Counted from the stretch's first letter, positions 9,472-20,128 are shown. The stretch: DNA of 64,000 nucleotides from Staphylococcus hyicus (GCF_000816085.1 NZ_CP008747.1:1488001-1552000), one strand, 5' to 3'. The notes: generated from the letters alone by a model not told the origin. Translations and numbers: made by a program.

Positions 9472-9533
9472 GAGTGAGGCGTAGAAATCAAATCCATATG
9501 CGTTTGATTTCAGGCTCACTCTTTTTATTTTAC
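9472..9533 (+). terminator. Terminator after yozE
   Basis: Arms GAGTGAG...AAATCAAA and TTTGATTT...CTCACTC form a long interrupted stem, followed by TTTTTATTTT. It separates the msrAB unit from ctpA. Confidence 0.75.
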
Positions 9534-9556
9534 ATATTTAAAGAAAGGGTGTTACA

Positions 9557-10999
9557 ATGTGGCCTCGTAAAAAGCAACACAATGAAAAAAACAAAAAGTA
9601 TGTGCCATTATCTCAATTCATCATTGGTATAATTTTAACGATGATATTGACTACAATTGTCATTATAGGCAGTATTTATTTGTGGCATCTTAATGAAAAA
9701 AACAAACAAATCTCAAATAATAGTGATAAATTAACACAAGTTTATGAAGTGCTTGCAAAAGATTATTATAAATCACCAAATAAAGATAAATTATTACAAA
9801 ATGCGATTAATGGTATGACAAAAGGGTTAAATGACCCATATACCGAATATATTCCAAAAGATAAATCTAAAGCCTTTAATGAAGATGTCACTGGAGATTT
9901 TGTCGGTATAGGGGCTGAAATGCAACAAAAAGGGAATCAAATCATTATCACAAGCCCTATGAAAGGTTCCCCAGCTGAAAAAGCCGGTCTTAAGCCTAAA
10001 GATATTTTAAAAGCTGTCGATGGCAAATCCATAAAAGGTAAAAATTTAAATGACATCATTCCAAAAATCCGGGGCGAAAAAGGCACCCAAGTTACGTTAA
10101 CAATTGAAAGAGGTAACACATCAAAAGATTTTACTGTTAAGAGAGATACCATTCATGTTAAAAGTGTTGAAGTAGAAACTAAAGGAAATGTTACTGTATT
10201 TAAAGTGAACAAATTTCAAGAAGGTACTGCAAATGAATTGAAAACAGCGGTTCAAAAATCTCAAGAAGCAGGTCATAAAAACATAGTGATTGATTTAAGG
10301 AATAATCCTGGTGGTCTATTAGATGAAGCGATTAAAATGTCTAACATCTTTTTGGATAAAGGCAAAACTGTACTATATTTAGAGAAAGGCAAGCAACAAG
10401 AAGCTGTTCAAACACCAAACAAGCCTCTTGCACACGCCTCTGAATTAAACGTATCCGTCCTTGTGAATGAAGGTTCTGCAAGTGCATCAGAAATATTTAC
10501 AGGTGCTATGAAAGATCATAAAATTGCTAAAACATATGGTAGCAAAACCTTTGGAAAAGGGATTGTACAGACTACTAGGGAGTTTGACGACGGATCTATA
10601 TTAAAATTTACGGAGATGAAGTGGCTTACACCGAACAAAACGTTCATTCATGGTAAAGGTATTCAGCCTGATATTGATATTAAAGGCGCACCATTCGAAA
10701 CATTAACTGTCATCCCATCTGATAAAGTGTTTAAAGAAGGCGATAACGATAAGCATGTTAAATCCATTAAAATAGGGTTGAATGCTTTAGGATATCAAAT
10801 TGATACATCAGATACCAACTTTGATAGTAGTCTTAGAGCAGCTGTCATTCAATTTCAAGAGGCACATCAATTAAAAACTACTGGTGAATTTGATAAACAA
10901 ACGAACCATAAATTCACCCAATTACTCGTTGAGAAAGCAACAAAAGAAGATCCAGTATTAGAAAAAACGATTAAACAGATTAAGGAGCAATTGAAATGA
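9557..10999 (+). CDS. ctpA: Carboxyl-terminal processing protease, S41A
   Basis: A 480-residue membrane-anchored serine protease acting outside the membrane. Residues 20-45 form one transmembrane helix after a basic N-terminus. A PDZ domain lies at about 115-195 (FVGIGAEM; GSPAEKAGLKPKDIL). The S41 catalytic domain carries Ser in GSASASEIF (about 307-311) and Lys in TFGKGIVQT (K334). The C-terminus from about 395 is a peptidoglycan-binding domain (KSIKIGLNALGYQ; AVIQFQEAH). It overlaps the following GNAT gene by ATGA. Confidence 0.94.
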   Translation: MWPRKKQHNEKNKKYVPLSQFIIGIILTMILTTIVIIGSIYLWHLNEKNKQISNNSDKLTQVYEVLAKDYYKSPNKDKLLQNAINGMTKGLNDPYTEYIPKDKSKAFNEDVTGDFVGIGAEMQQKGNQIIITSPMKGSPAEKAGLKPKDILKAVDGKSIKGKNLNDIIPKIRGEKGTQVTLTIERGNTSKDFTVKRDTIHVKSVEVETKGNVTVFKVNKFQEGTANELKTAVQKSQEAGHKNIVIDLRNNPGGLLDEAIKMSNIFLDKGKTVLYLEKGKQQEAVQTPNKPLAHASELNVSVLVNEGSASASEIFTGAMKDHKIAKTYGSKTFGKGIVQTTREFDDGSILKFTEMKWLTPNKTFIHGKGIQPDIDIKGAPFETLTVIPSDKVFKEGDNDKHVKSIKIGLNALGYQIDTSDTNFDSSLRAAVIQFQEAHQLKTTGEFDKQTNHKFTQLLVEKATKEDPVLEKTIKQIKEQLK

Positions 11000-11505
11000 T
11001 AAGACGCGCTACTTTTGATGATATTGATACAATTGTTAATTTAACCGAAGATGCCAAAATCTTAATGGAAAAAGATGAAAATCCACAATGGGACCATCGT
11101 TATCCGTTAAAAACACATTTTGAGACTGATATAAAAACCAACAATATGTTTGTCGTTGATGAAGAAGATGTCATTAAAGGGTTTATCGTAATCGATCAAA
11201 AAGTGCCCGATTGGTATGAAAATATAAATTGGCCTATTGATATTTCAAATACGTATGTTATTCATCGTTTAGTAGCTTCGACAAAATATAAAGGTGTCGC
11301 ACAACAATTGTTTGACTTTGCATTTGACATCGCTAATTCTCACAGCGTGCATGTATTACTCACAGATACATTTTCGCTCAACGTACGTGCACAACGATTG
11401 TTTGAAAAGAATGGATTCATTAAAACAGGTGAAATGACAAGTAATGAATTCCCTTTTGACAAAGGAAAACCGTTTTTCGCATACTATAAAAATTTGAATG
11501 AATAG
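10996..11505 (+). CDS. GNAT family N-acetyltransferase
   Basis: A 169-residue acetyltransferase-fold protein. The N-terminal RRATFDDIDTIVNLTEDA and the C-terminal RAQRLFEKNGFIKTGEM are typical. The acetyl-CoA loop is weakly conserved as STKYKGVAQQLFDFA. The substrate is unknown. Its ATG overlaps the ctpA stop and murG begins 9 bases after it, so the three are co-transcribed. This position, between ctpA and murG, suggests an envelope role, but that is inference. Confidence 0.8.
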   Translation: MIRRATFDDIDTIVNLTEDAKILMEKDENPQWDHRYPLKTHFETDIKTNNMFVVDEEDVIKGFIVIDQKVPDWYENINWPIDISNTYVIHRLVASTKYKGVAQQLFDFAFDIANSHSVHVLLTDTFSLNVRAQRLFEKNGFIKTGEMTSNEFPFDKGKPFFAYYKNLNE

Positions 11506-11514
11506 AGGGTTAAT

Positions 11515-12588
11515 ATGGTTAAAATTGCATTTACTGGTGGCGGTACGGTCGGTCATGTCTCAGTTAATTTAAGTCTAATTCCGACCGCTGAACAATATGG
11601 ACACGAGACAATTTATATTGGTTCACATCATGGTATTGAACGTGAAATGATCACCTCTCAATTGCCATCAACACCTTATTTCGCGATTTCAAGTGGTAAA
11701 TTGAGACGGTATATATCTTTAGAAAATGCTAAGGATATATTTAAAGTGATAAAAGGAATTGGCGATGCACGTCGTATTTTAAAGAAAGAAAAACCAGATA
11801 TTTTATTTTCTAAAGGGGGATTTGTCTCTGTTCCAGTTGTTTTGGCTGCTAAAAGTCTTAATATCCCTACCATCATACATGAGTCAGATTTAACACCTGG
11901 GCTCGCGAATAAAATCAGTATGAGGTTTGCAAAAAAATTATATGTTACTTTTGAAGAAACATTAAAATATGTCCCGAAAGATAAAGCCGATTTTGTAGGC
12001 GCGACGATACGCGAAGATTTAAAACATGGTAATGCCAAACGTGGCTATGCGCTTACGGGATTCAGTGATAAGAAAAAAGTACTCCTTGTTATGGGAGGAA
12101 GCATGGGAAGTTTAAAAATAAACGAAGCGATTCGTCGACAATTAAAAGCCTTGCTTAAAACATATCAGATTGTACATTTAACTGGCAAAAATTTAAAAGA
12201 TGATACGATAAATCAAGAAGGGTATATTCAATATGAGTTTTTGAAAGATGACCTCACTGATGTTTTGGCCATTACTGATACAGTTATATCTAGAGCCGGT
12301 TCTAATGCCATCTATGAATTTTTAACTTTAAAAATACCGATGCTTTTAATACCTTTAGGCCTTGATCAATCTCGTGGCGATCAAATTGATAATGCTAAAT
12401 ATTTTGAAAAGCAAGGTTATGCTACGATGTTAGACGAATCAGAACTTTCAATTGAAACACTATACCCTGAACTTTCTAAAATAGAAAATACGCGCCAACA
12501 AATTATACAAAATATGAGTGCTTTTACTGAAAGTTTAACGAAAGATGCTTTACTTCATAAAATTATAGATGATGCAACATCAAAATAA
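11515..12588 (+). CDS. murG: UDP-GlcNAc:lipid I GlcNAc transferase MurG
   Basis: A 357-residue GT-B glycosyltransferase that adds GlcNAc to lipid I on the inner face of the membrane, making lipid II. The N-terminal glycine-rich loop is TGGGTVGHV (8-16). The acceptor region is FSKGGFVSVP (about 100-109) and the second loop is VMGGSMGS. The UDP-GlcNAc site includes SRAGSNAIYEFL and PLGLDQSRGDQIDNA. Length is normal for the family. It precedes a PAP2 phosphatase gene by 12 bases. Confidence 0.96.
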   Translation: MVKIAFTGGGTVGHVSVNLSLIPTAEQYGHETIYIGSHHGIEREMITSQLPSTPYFAISSGKLRRYISLENAKDIFKVIKGIGDARRILKKEKPDILFSKGGFVSVPVVLAAKSLNIPTIIHESDLTPGLANKISMRFAKKLYVTFEETLKYVPKDKADFVGATIREDLKHGNAKRGYALTGFSDKKKVLLVMGGSMGSLKINEAIRRQLKALLKTYQIVHLTGKNLKDDTINQEGYIQYEFLKDDLTDVLAITDTVISRAGSNAIYEFLTLKIPMLLIPLGLDQSRGDQIDNAKYFEKQGYATMLDESELSIETLYPELSKIENTRQQIIQNMSAFTESLTKDALLHKIIDDATSK

Positions 12589-12600
12589 AGGGGGGATAAC

Positions 12601-13215
12601 GTGAATCATTGGAAAAGAATTTCGCTACTTATTGTTTTTACACTCATATTTGCAGTGATTGCAATGTTCCATGAGTCGAGACTTGGCAAATGGATTGATA
12701 ATGAAGTTTATGAATTTATCTATTCATCTGAAAGTTTTATTTCTACTTCAATTTTCTTTGGGGCGACTCAAATTGGAGAAGTATGGGCAATGATGTGTTT
12801 ATCTTTATTAATGATTGCATTATTAATGTTTTATAAATACAAAATTGAGGCATTATTTTTCGCCTTGACAATGATTATTTCTGGGGCAACGAACCCAATC
12901 TTAAAAAATATTTTTGATAGAGAAAGACCAACCATTTTAAGACTCATCGACATCACAGGTTTTAGCTTTCCAAGTGGACATGCAATGGGTTCAACCGCCT
13001 TTTTTGGAAGTTTAATATATATTTGCCGTAGAATTTTAAAGGGTAAATCTAAAATGGTGATCATGTCTTTATGCGCACTTATGATTTTACTCATTTCTAC
13101 ATCTCGCGTGTATTTAGGCGTGCACTATCCAACAGATATTATTGCTGGTATCATCGGTGGATTATTCTGTATCGTATTAACACAAATCATCCTACGTAAG
13201 CCACTGAAGATATAG
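12601..13215 (+). CDS. PAP2 family membrane phosphatase (PgpB-like)
   Basis: A 204-residue integral membrane phosphatase with about five to six hydrophobic segments. The three-part PAP2 signature is present: KNIFDRERP (about 100-108), FSFPSGHAMGS (about 121-131) and SRVYLGVHYPTDI (about 167-179). Possible substrates are phosphatidylglycerol phosphate or undecaprenyl pyrophosphate. Behind murG, lipid-carrier recycling is attractive but unproven. The start is GTG 12601 behind AAGGGGGG. Confidence 0.88.
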   Translation: MNHWKRISLLIVFTLIFAVIAMFHESRLGKWIDNEVYEFIYSSESFISTSIFFGATQIGEVWAMMCLSLLMIALLMFYKYKIEALFFALTMIISGATNPILKNIFDRERPTILRLIDITGFSFPSGHAMGSTAFFGSLIYICRRILKGKSKMVIMSLCALMILLISTSRVYLGVHYPTDIIAGIIGGLFCIVLTQIILRKPLKI

Positions 13216-13269
13216 CATTACATGTAAGCTTTAATGTCATTTAATATAATAAATATATTCCAATCTCGA

Positions 13270-13314
13270 TATAGCCTTCAAAAATCATTTTACGATGAAC
13301 TTTTGAAGGCTATA
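13270..13314. terminator. Terminator after the murG/PAP2 unit
   Basis: Arms TATAGCCTTCAAAA and TTTTGAAGGCTATA enclose a loop of about 16 bases. It is a member of the CCTTCAAA hairpin family. Confidence 0.7.
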
Positions 13315-13410
13315 TATATACATAAATATAATGGTTGAATTAGCTTGAACTACATGATAACGAATATTATACTCAACCGAAAATCTTTTAGAAGTTAACT
13401 TTTTTGATAC

Positions 13411-13443
13411 AAAAAGGAGCTACTACACATAAGTGTAGCAGCT
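13411..13443 (-). terminator. Terminator of the isrR-like RNA
   Basis: On the minus strand, AGCTGCTACAC TTAT GTGTAGTAGCT forms a hairpin with one G-U pair, followed by CCTTTTTG. No protein gene on that strand needs it, so it marks the end of the small RNA. Confidence 0.85.
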
Positions 13444-13571
13444 TAAATTTAACGTTTAATCAAAACGACTATTTTTTTATACGGGCATATAAAAGGGGAT
13501 AGTACTTGAAAATGCCTCAATCAAAAAGAACGAATTGTAGTGGGGGGTCGTTACGATTGAGAATCATTTTC
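13411..13571 (-). ncRNA. isrR: Iron-responsive small RNA, IsrR homologue
   Basis: This non-coding minus-strand unit of about 160 bases lies between the PAP2 (pgpB) gene and arlR, which as I recall is the location of IsrR in S. aureus. A strong promoter (13578-13605) sits inside two Fur boxes. A terminator hairpin (AGCTGCTACAC with GTGTAGTAGCT, then CCTTTTTG) ends it at about 13411. The RNA carries three C-tracts, at 13542-13547, 13495-13498 and 13483-13485. The S. aureus RNA also uses C-rich loops, which pair with ribosome binding sites of iron-using enzymes during starvation. The 5' end is inferred from the -10 box. Targets here are not established. Confidence 0.85.
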
Positions 13572-13572
13572 A
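13558..13572 (-). promoter_or_regulatory. Fur box 2, at the isrR transcription start
   Basis: TGAGAATCATTTTCA matches the 7-1-7 Fur consensus TGATAATNATTATCA at all but two positions. It overlaps the inferred start site, where a bound repressor would block RNA polymerase. Confidence 0.8.
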
Positions 13573-13577
13573 ATTAC

Positions 13578-13605
13578 ATTATACCTTATTGAGAATGATT
13601 GTCAA
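13578..13605 (-). promoter_or_regulatory. Promoter of the isrR-like RNA
   Basis: On the minus strand, TTGACA (13605-13600) and TATAAT (13583-13578) are perfect sigma-A hexamers separated by 16 bases. This is one of the best promoters in the window, yet no protein-coding gene follows it. Confidence 0.88.
13590..13604 (-). promoter_or_regulatory. Fur box 1, over the -35 region
   Basis: TGAGAATGATTGTCA matches the 7-1-7 Fur consensus except at two symmetric positions. It covers the -35 hexamer and spacer of the small-RNA promoter. Confidence 0.82.
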
Positions 13606-13679
13606 TTAAAATCTCGTATTTTTCTTAAAAAACTTTTATCTGGGCTCGTTTTGAAATATGATAGATGTGAGGTGGCATA

Positions 13680-14357
13680 ATGAAAAAGGTACTTATAATA
13701 GAAGACGAACAAAACTTAGCACGTTTTATAGAATTGGAATTAAAACATGAAAATTATGAGGTTGACATCACGTATGATGGTTTATCTGGGCTAAATAAAG
13801 CATTACAACAAAATTACGATGTTATTTTATTAGATTTAATGCTCCCTGAGATGGATGGGCTCGAAGTATGTAAACGAATTCGTACTCAAAAAGATACTCC
13901 TGTCATCATGATTACAGCGAAAGGCGAGATATATGATAAAGTAACTGGTTTAGATATCGGAGCAGATGATTACATTGTAAAACCATTTGAAATCGAGGAA
14001 TTGCTAGCTCGAATGCGTGTATTAGTGAGACGCTATTCAGAAGATAATCAAACTAATCCTGACATCATTAATATTGATGGTTTAATCATTGATAAACATG
14101 GATTTAGTGTTTCATATGATACACAAAATATAGAACTTACAAAAACAGAATTTGATTTATTGCTCGTTTTAGCTGAAAACAGAAATCACGTTTTACATCG
14201 TGAACAAATTTTAGATCATGTATGGGGTTATGAGTCTGCTGTAGAAACAAACGTAGTTGATGTATATATTCGTTATTTAAGAAATAAACTAAAACCGATT
14301 GGCAAACAAAAATTAATCGAAACAGTTAGAGGCGTAGGATACGTGATAAGAAAATGA
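13680..14357 (+). CDS. arlR: Response regulator ArlR
   Basis: A 225-residue OmpR/PhoB-type regulator. The receiver domain carries acidic residues at 8-10, phospho-acceptor D52 ([11 protein letters not shown]), a Thr in MITAKG and the Lys of IVKPFE. The winged-helix DNA-binding domain lies at about 125-225 ([19 protein letters not shown]). ArlRS in S. aureus controls adhesion, autolysis, capsule and, through MgrA, many surface proteins. The ATG at 13680 follows GAGGTGG. It overlaps arlS by ATGA. The divergent Fur-controlled RNA begins about 110 bases upstream. Confidence 0.95.
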   Translation: MKKVLIIEDEQNLARFIELELKHENYEVDITYDGLSGLNKALQQNYDVILLDLMLPEMDGLEVCKRIRTQKDTPVIMITAKGEIYDKVTGLDIGADDYIVKPFEIEELLARMRVLVRRYSEDNQTNPDIINIDGLIIDKHGFSVSYDTQNIELTKTEFDLLLVLAENRNHVLHREQILDHVWGYESAVETNVVDVYIRYLRNKLKPIGKQKLIETVRGVGYVIRK

Positions 14358-15724
14358 AACAATCAACGCTTAAAACAAAATGGACGCTTGTAACAACAAT
14401 CATTACTTTTTTAATTATTTTTATTTTTTGCTTACTTATTATCTATGCAATTAGTAGTTTATTAAAACAAAATGAACTTGAAAAAGCAGAGCGCAGTGTA
14501 GATGACATTTATAATTTATTAGAAACTAAGCCTATACAAAGGATTACAACAGTGGAATTTAATGCAGTAACAAACAGTTATCAAAAAGTTGTGCTGCATG
14601 ACCACTATCATCGCAAAATTTTTGAAAATTCTAGCACATCTACTATAAAATTCACACCTGAATTCCATGCTTTTGACTCTCGTCATATTAATATTATTAA
14701 AAATAATGAAGGGTCATTTATCATCATTAGCACCCCTGTTGATACACCTTATTTTAAAGGATATGTAACTGTCATTCATTCACTAGAAGTTTATGATGAT
14801 TTATTAACATTTATCGCTTATTTGGCCTTAATTTTTGGTTTGATTGCACTTTTCGTCACAGCCATTATTAGTTATATTTTCTCATCCCAAATTACCAAAC
14901 CCATTAATATCATAACAGAAAGAATGACTCAAATTCGACGTGATGGGTTTCAAGAGAAATTAGCTGTGCCTACGAATTATGAAGAAACTGACGCCCTTAT
15001 TGATACGTTCAACAGTATGATGTTAAAACTTGAAGACTCATTTAACCAACAGCGTCAATTTGTAGAAGATGCATCTCACGAGTTGAGAACACCACTTCAA
15101 ATTATTCAAGGACATTTAAGTTTAATTAAACGTTGGGGCAAAAAAGACCCTGATATTTTAGAAGAATCATTGTCGATTTCAATAGAAGAAATGAATCGTA
15201 TTTCAAAATTAGTTGAAGAATTACTGTTACTTACTAAAAATGATATGCGACAAGCAGACCATCAAATTGAAAAAGTGGACATTAATGAAGAAATCAAAAC
15301 ACGCATACGTGCGATTCGTAAAATACATGATGCTTACACTTTTACTTTTAATACAAACCAAGATTTCATCTATTTAAATATTAACGCGTTTCACTTCGAA
15401 CAAATATTGTTGATCTTTTTTGATAATGCAATTAAGTACGACACGATTAATAAAAAAATTGACATTTCCACACGTTTTATAAACAACCAGGTTTTAATTG
15501 ACATTACTGATCACGGGACTGGGATCCCAAAAGAGGATATTAATTACATCTTTGACCGATTCTATCGCGTTGATAAGTCTAGATCACGTCATCAAGGTGG
15601 GAATGGATTAGGTTTATCGATTGCAGAAAAACTTGTAAAGCAATATCATGGCCGTATTTCAGTAAAAAGTGACGTGGGTAAATTTACAACTTTTACAATC
15701 CATTTTGATGCTGGTCAAAACTAG
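14354..15724 (+). CDS. arlS: Sensor histidine kinase ArlS
   Basis: A 456-residue membrane kinase. TM1 is at about 12-36, followed by an extracellular sensor region to about 150, then TM2 at about 152-174 and a HAMP domain ([15 protein letters not shown]). The phosphorylated His is in [13 protein letters not shown]-binding motifs are FDNAIKYD (N box), DHGTGIP (G1), [12 protein letters not shown] (F box) and [13 protein letters not shown] (G2). It overlaps arlR by four bases and phosphorylates it. The architecture is complete. Confidence 0.95.
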   Translation: MKQSTLKTKWTLVTTIITFLIIFIFCLLIIYAISSLLKQNELEKAERSVDDIYNLLETKPIQRITTVEFNAVTNSYQKVVLHDHYHRKIFENSSTSTIKFTPEFHAFDSRHINIIKNNEGSFIIISTPVDTPYFKGYVTVIHSLEVYDDLLTFIAYLALIFGLIALFVTAIISYIFSSQITKPINIITERMTQIRRDGFQEKLAVPTNYEETDALIDTFNSMMLKLEDSFNQQRQFVEDASHELRTPLQIIQGHLSLIKRWGKKDPDILEESLSISIEEMNRISKLVEELLLLTKNDMRQADHQIEKVDINEEIKTRIRAIRKIHDAYTFTFNTNQDFIYLNINAFHFEQILLIFFDNAIKYDTINKKIDISTRFINNQVLIDITDHGTGIPKEDINYIFDRFYRVDKSRSRHQGGNGLGLSIAEKLVKQYHGRISVKSDVGKFTTFTIHFDAGQN

Positions 15725-15779
15725 AAATTGCACGGTTTTTTTGCCTTTAAATGTTCACAAATTAATGCTATGATTGTCC

Positions 15780-15793
15780 TGTAAGCGTTTTTA
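15780..15793 (+). promoter_or_regulatory. Candidate CcpA cre site upstream of odhA
   Basis: TGTAAGCGTTTTTA fits the cre consensus TGNAANCGNWNNCA except for one position. It lies 22 bases before the odhA start. Repression of 2-oxoglutarate dehydrogenase by CcpA on good carbon sources is known in Bacillus. Confidence 0.5.
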
Positions 15794-15815
15794 TTTATAC
15801 AGTGGAGGGTGGATT

Positions 15816-18605
15816 ATGAAGAACGATAAACAGGTGACTGAGGCACCTGTAAACTTCGGAGCGAATCTAGGATTAATGTTAGAACTCTATGATCAGTTTT
15901 TAGAAGATCCAAGTTCAGTCACTGAAGATTTACAAGTGCTCTTTAGCACAATCAAAGATGGCGATGCAACAGTATCACAGAAGTCAAATCAAACAAGCTC
16001 AGGAGATAGCACGATTAAACGTGTTATGAGGTTGATTGATAACATCAGGCAATATGGGCATTTACAAGCAGATATTTATCCTGTAAATAAGCCTGAACGT
16101 AAACATTTACCTAAATTAACGATTGAAGATTTTGATTTAGATAAACAAACGCTCGAAGGTATATCTGCCGACATCGTATCAGAACATTTTAAAGATATTT
16201 ATGATAATGCCTATGAGGCAATTTTAAGAATGGAGCAACGATACAAAGGACCTATTGCGTTCGAATATACACATATTAATAACAATAGAGAACGTGTTTG
16301 GTTAAAACGTCGTATAGAAACTCCATACAAAGCAAATCTCAACACTGAAGAGAAAAAAGCATTATTTAACCAACTTGCTCATGTTGAAGGTTTTGAAAAA
16401 TATTTGCATAAGAATTTCGTCGGTGCAAAACGCTTTTCTATTGAAGGTGTAGATGCATTGGTGCCAATGTTATCACGCACGATTAAACGTGCATCTGAAG
16501 AAAACATCTCGAACATTCAAATTGGGATGGCACATCGAGGTCGTTTAAATGTATTAACACATATTCTTAAAAAGCCATATAGTATGATGCTTTCTGAATT
16601 TATGCATACAGATGCAATGAAATTTTTACCAGAAGATGGTAGCTTAAATTTAACTTCAGGTTGGACAAGTGATGTGAAATATCACCTAGGCGGTGTTAAA
16701 ACGATACATGACCACGGGCAAAAACAACGCATCGTTTTAGCTAATAATCCGAGTCATTTAGAAGTCGTAGCGCCTGTTGTGACTGGCCGAACGCGTGCAT
16801 CCCAAGATAACGCAAACCAATCAGGCCATATCGAAACAGACTTTAATAAAGGTATGCCAATTATTATACATGGTGACGCTGCTTATCCAGGGCAAGGCGT
16901 TAACTTTGAAACAATGAACCTTGGAAGTTTGGAAGGTTATACGACAGGTGGCACGCTACACATCATTACAAATAACCGTATCGGCTTCACAACTGATCCA
17001 ATTGATGGCCGTTCTACCACATACGCTACAGATGTTGCTAAAGGTTACGATGTTCCGATTATGCATGTGAATGCGGATGATGTTGAAGCTACAATAGAGG
17101 CAATCGACATCGCAATGGAATTCCGAAAAACGTTTAATAAAGACGTGGTTATCGACTTAGTCGGTTACCGTCGCTATGGCCATAACGAAATGGATGAACC
17201 TTCACTTACCAATCCATTGCCTTATAAACACATTAGAAAGCATGATACTGTCGATGTAATATATGGTCATAAACTTATAGACGAAGGCATTATAACAAAA
17301 GATGAAATGAATACAGTCATTTCTAATGTTCAAAAAGAAATGCGTGAGGCACATGATGCGATAGATAAAAACGATAAAAATAATAATACAGATATGAATA
17401 TTCCAGAAGGCATCTCTAAACCTTTAGAAAGTAATGAGAGTGCACTTTCATTTGAACGCTTAAAAGAAATCAATGATGCAATGTTGACTTACCCAGAAGG
17501 ATTTAACGTATTTAAAAAGTTAAATCGTATACTAGAACAACGTCGTAACGCATTTGATAATGAAGAAGGTCTTGTAGATTGGGCACACGCTGAACAACTT
17601 GCTTTTGCTACAGTTATGCAAGAAGGTACACCGATACGTATGACTGGACAAGATAGCGAACGTGGTACATTTAGTCATCGACACGCTGTATTACATGATC
17701 AAGAAAATGGTAATGTATTCGTTCCTCTTCAACATGTACCGAATCAAAAAGCGACATTCGACATCCACAATTCACCTTTATCTGAAGCAGCTGTAGTTGG
17801 GTTTGAATATGGATACAATGTGGAAAATCCTTCATCATTTAACATTTGGGAAGCCCAATTTGGTGATTTCTCTAACATGGCCCAAATGTATTTTGATAAC
17901 TTTATCTTCTCAGGAAATGCAAAATGGGGTGAGCGCTCTGGTCTTACTTTCTTTTTACCACATGCATTTGAGGGGCAAGGTCCTGAACATTCATCAGCAC
18001 GATTAGAACGTTTCTTACAACTTGCTGCTGAAAATAATATGACAGTATGTAACTTATCAAGCTCTAGTAATTACTTCCACTTATTGCGCGCACAAGCAGC
18101 AAGCTTAAATACTGATGCAATGAGACCATTGGTGATTATGTCACCTAAAGGCTTATTACGAAATAAAACTGTAGCGAAGCCGATATCAGAGTTTACTCAA
18201 GGTGGGTTTGAACCAATCTTAGTAGAAGATTATGATGCCTCTAAAGTGAAAAAAGTCATTTTAGCAACAGGTAAGGTGTTTATAGACCTTAAAGAGCGTC
18301 TTCAAAAAGAACCTAACCCAGAAATTTTATTAGTCGCAATTGAGCGCCTTTATCCTTTCCCAGAAGAGGAAGTGATGCAAATCTTAAATTCACTTCATGG
18401 CATCACAACCATGACATGGGTTCAAGAAGAACCGCAAAACCAAGGGGCTTGGCATTATGTTTATCCGATTCTTTCACGCATTCTTGATAAAGATATTGCC
18501 CTTCAATACGAAGGTCGTAAACATCGTGCAGCACCATCTGAAGGTGATGGAGAAATACACAAACTCGTTCAAAATATCATTATTGAAAAAAGTTTAAATA
18601 TCTAG
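15816..18605 (+). CDS. sucA: 2-oxoglutarate dehydrogenase E1
   Basis: A 929-residue thiamine-diphosphate enzyme (also called OdhA) that decarboxylates 2-oxoglutarate in the TCA cycle and loads succinyl on the E2 lipoyl group. Family landmarks are [11 protein letters not shown] (about 250), [10 protein letters not shown] (about 352), the ThDP motif region TNNRIGFTT and [12 protein letters not shown] (about 450), and [13 protein letters not shown] (about 612). ATG 15816 behind GGAGGG is preferred over a TTG 42 bases upstream. E2 follows 13 bases later. Confidence 0.96.
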   Translation: MKNDKQVTEAPVNFGANLGLMLELYDQFLEDPSSVTEDLQVLFSTIKDGDATVSQKSNQTSSGDSTIKRVMRLIDNIRQYGHLQADIYPVNKPERKHLPKLTIEDFDLDKQTLEGISADIVSEHFKDIYDNAYEAILRMEQRYKGPIAFEYTHINNNRERVWLKRRIETPYKANLNTEEKKALFNQLAHVEGFEKYLHKNFVGAKRFSIEGVDALVPMLSRTIKRASEENISNIQIGMAHRGRLNVLTHILKKPYSMMLSEFMHTDAMKFLPEDGSLNLTSGWTSDVKYHLGGVKTIHDHGQKQRIVLANNPSHLEVVAPVVTGRTRASQDNANQSGHIETDFNKGMPIIIHGDAAYPGQGVNFETMNLGSLEGYTTGGTLHIITNNRIGFTTDPIDGRSTTYATDVAKGYDVPIMHVNADDVEATIEAIDIAMEFRKTFNKDVVIDLVGYRRYGHNEMDEPSLTNPLPYKHIRKHDTVDVIYGHKLIDEGIITKDEMNTVISNVQKEMREAHDAIDKNDKNNNTDMNIPEGISKPLESNESALSFERLKEINDAMLTYPEGFNVFKKLNRILEQRRNAFDNEEGLVDWAHAEQLAFATVMQEGTPIRMTGQDSERGTFSHRHAVLHDQENGNVFVPLQHVPNQKATFDIHNSPLSEAAVVGFEYGYNVENPSSFNIWEAQFGDFSNMAQMYFDNFIFSGNAKWGERSGLTFFLPHAFEGQGPEHSSARLERFLQLAAENNMTVCNLSSSSNYFHLLRAQAASLNTDAMRPLVIMSPKGLLRNKTVAKPISEFTQGGFEPILVEDYDASKVKKVILATGKVFIDLKERLQKEPNPEILLVAIERLYPFPEEEVMQILNSLHGITTMTWVQEEPQNQGAWHYVYPILSRILDKDIALQYEGRKHRAAPSEGDGEIHKLVQNIIIEKSLNI

Positions 18606-18618
18606 GGGGCATTTGAAA

Positions 18619-19860
18619 ATGGCAGAGGTAAAAGTTCCAGAATTAGCTGAATCTATTACAGAAGGTACCATTGCAGAATGGTTAAAACAAGTTGGTGACA
18701 CAGTTGAAAAAGGTGAAGCCATTCTCGAATTAGAAACAGATAAAGTCAATGTAGAAGTTGTTTCTGAAGAAGCAGGTACACTTCAAGAATTGTTAGCCAA
18801 TGAAGGTGACACAGTTGAAGTTGGTCAAGCTATTGCAATCGTTGGTGAAGGTGGCAGTCAAACTACAAAACCATCGTCATCTGAAGAAAAATCTTCAGAA
18901 GTACATCACGAGACAACGAAACAAGCGTCAGAGAAATCATCACAAACTGAAAAACAAGAATCAATTTCAAAAGAACGCATCAATGCAACACCATCAGCGC
19001 GTCGTGCTGCACGTGAAAAAGGTATTAGCTTAAATGAAGTGAATCGTATCGTTCGTAAAGAAGATGTAGAACGCGGTTCTCAAGAACAAGCTTCAACTAA
19101 TAGCGATAAAACATCTAAAACTGAATCGAAACCGCAAAGACCATCAACACCTTCAAAACCGGTCATTAGAGAAAAAATGACACGCAGAAAACAAACAGCA
19201 GCTAAAAAATTACTCGAAGTTAGTAATCAAACTGCCATGTTAACGACATTTAATGAAGTAGACATGACGAATGTAATGAACCTACGTAAACGCAAAAAAG
19301 AAAAGTTTATGGAAGACCATAATGGCACAAAATTAGGTTTCATGTCATTTTTCACTAAAGCTGCAGTCGCTGCATTGAAGAAGTATCCTGAGGTGAATGC
19401 AGAAATTGATGGTGACTACATGGTAACGAAACAGTTTTATGATATTGGTGTCGCTGTATCAACGCCAGGTGGTTTACTCGTACCGAATGTTCGTGACTGT
19501 GATAAAAAGAATTTTGCTGAAATTGAAGAAGAAATCGCGAACTTAGCTGCCAAAGCGCGCGATAATAAACTTTCTCTCGACGATATGATGAACGGATCAT
19601 TTACGATTACAAATGGTGGAATTTTTGGTTCAATGATGTCTACACCAATTATAAATGGAAACCAAGCAGCAATCTTAGGCATGCATTCCATTATTACGCG
19701 TCCAATTGCAGTCGATGGCGATAAAATTGAAAATCGCCCTATGATGTATTTAGCTTTAAGTTATGATCATCGCATTATTGATGGTAAAGAAGCAGTAGGG
19801 TTCTTAAAAACGATTAAAGATTTAATTGAAAATCCTGAAGATTTACTTTTAGAATCTTAA
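18619..19860 (+). CDS. sucB: Dihydrolipoamide succinyltransferase E2
   Basis: A 413-residue E2 (OdhB) of the 2-oxoglutarate dehydrogenase complex. The lipoyl domain (1-75) has the lipoylated Lys in [10 protein letters not shown] Ser/Glu/Lys-rich linker follows, then the peripheral subunit-binding domain ([15 protein letters not shown], about 120-135). A second linker leads to the catalytic acyltransferase domain with SYDHRIIDG (His and Asp) near the end. ATG 18619 follows a GGGGG ribosome binding site. E3 is not encoded here and is presumably shared with another complex elsewhere. Confidence 0.96.
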   Translation: MAEVKVPELAESITEGTIAEWLKQVGDTVEKGEAILELETDKVNVEVVSEEAGTLQELLANEGDTVEVGQAIAIVGEGGSQTTKPSSSEEKSSEVHHETTKQASEKSSQTEKQESISKERINATPSARRAAREKGISLNEVNRIVRKEDVERGSQEQASTNSDKTSKTESKPQRPSTPSKPVIREKMTRRKQTAAKKLLEVSNQTAMLTTFNEVDMTNVMNLRKRKKEKFMEDHNGTKLGFMSFFTKAAVAALKKYPEVNAEIDGDYMVTKQFYDIGVAVSTPGGLLVPNVRDCDKKNFAEIEEEIANLAAKARDNKLSLDDMMNGSFTITNGGIFGSMMSTPIINGNQAAILGMHSIITRPIAVDGDKIENRPMMYLALSYDHRIIDGKEAVGFLKTIKDLIENPEDLLLES

Positions 19861-19877
19861 AAGTAACGCGTTAACTT

Positions 19878-19913
19878 TCCCCACCTACACGTGTGCTAGG
19901 TGGGGATTCTTCA
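19878..19913 (+). terminator. Terminator after sucB
   Basis: TCCCCACCTA and TAGGTGGGGA are perfect arms with a 9-base loop, followed by TTCTTCATATTT. Confidence 0.88.
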
Positions 19914-20128
19914 TATTTACGCATACCATAATTATGATACGCTTTCACTTTTGTAGTATCAACAGTTAAAAGGCGCTTACATCACTGTAGAATGGCAAGA
20001 AATTAACATTTAATGTAATAAATTGATTAATCTTATTTATTAAGTTTTAATCTGTCATCTCTACAAAATTAGTGCTTTATGGTACACTAATGCATATATG
20101 AAGTGTTGATTAAGGTGGAGGTTGTCTC

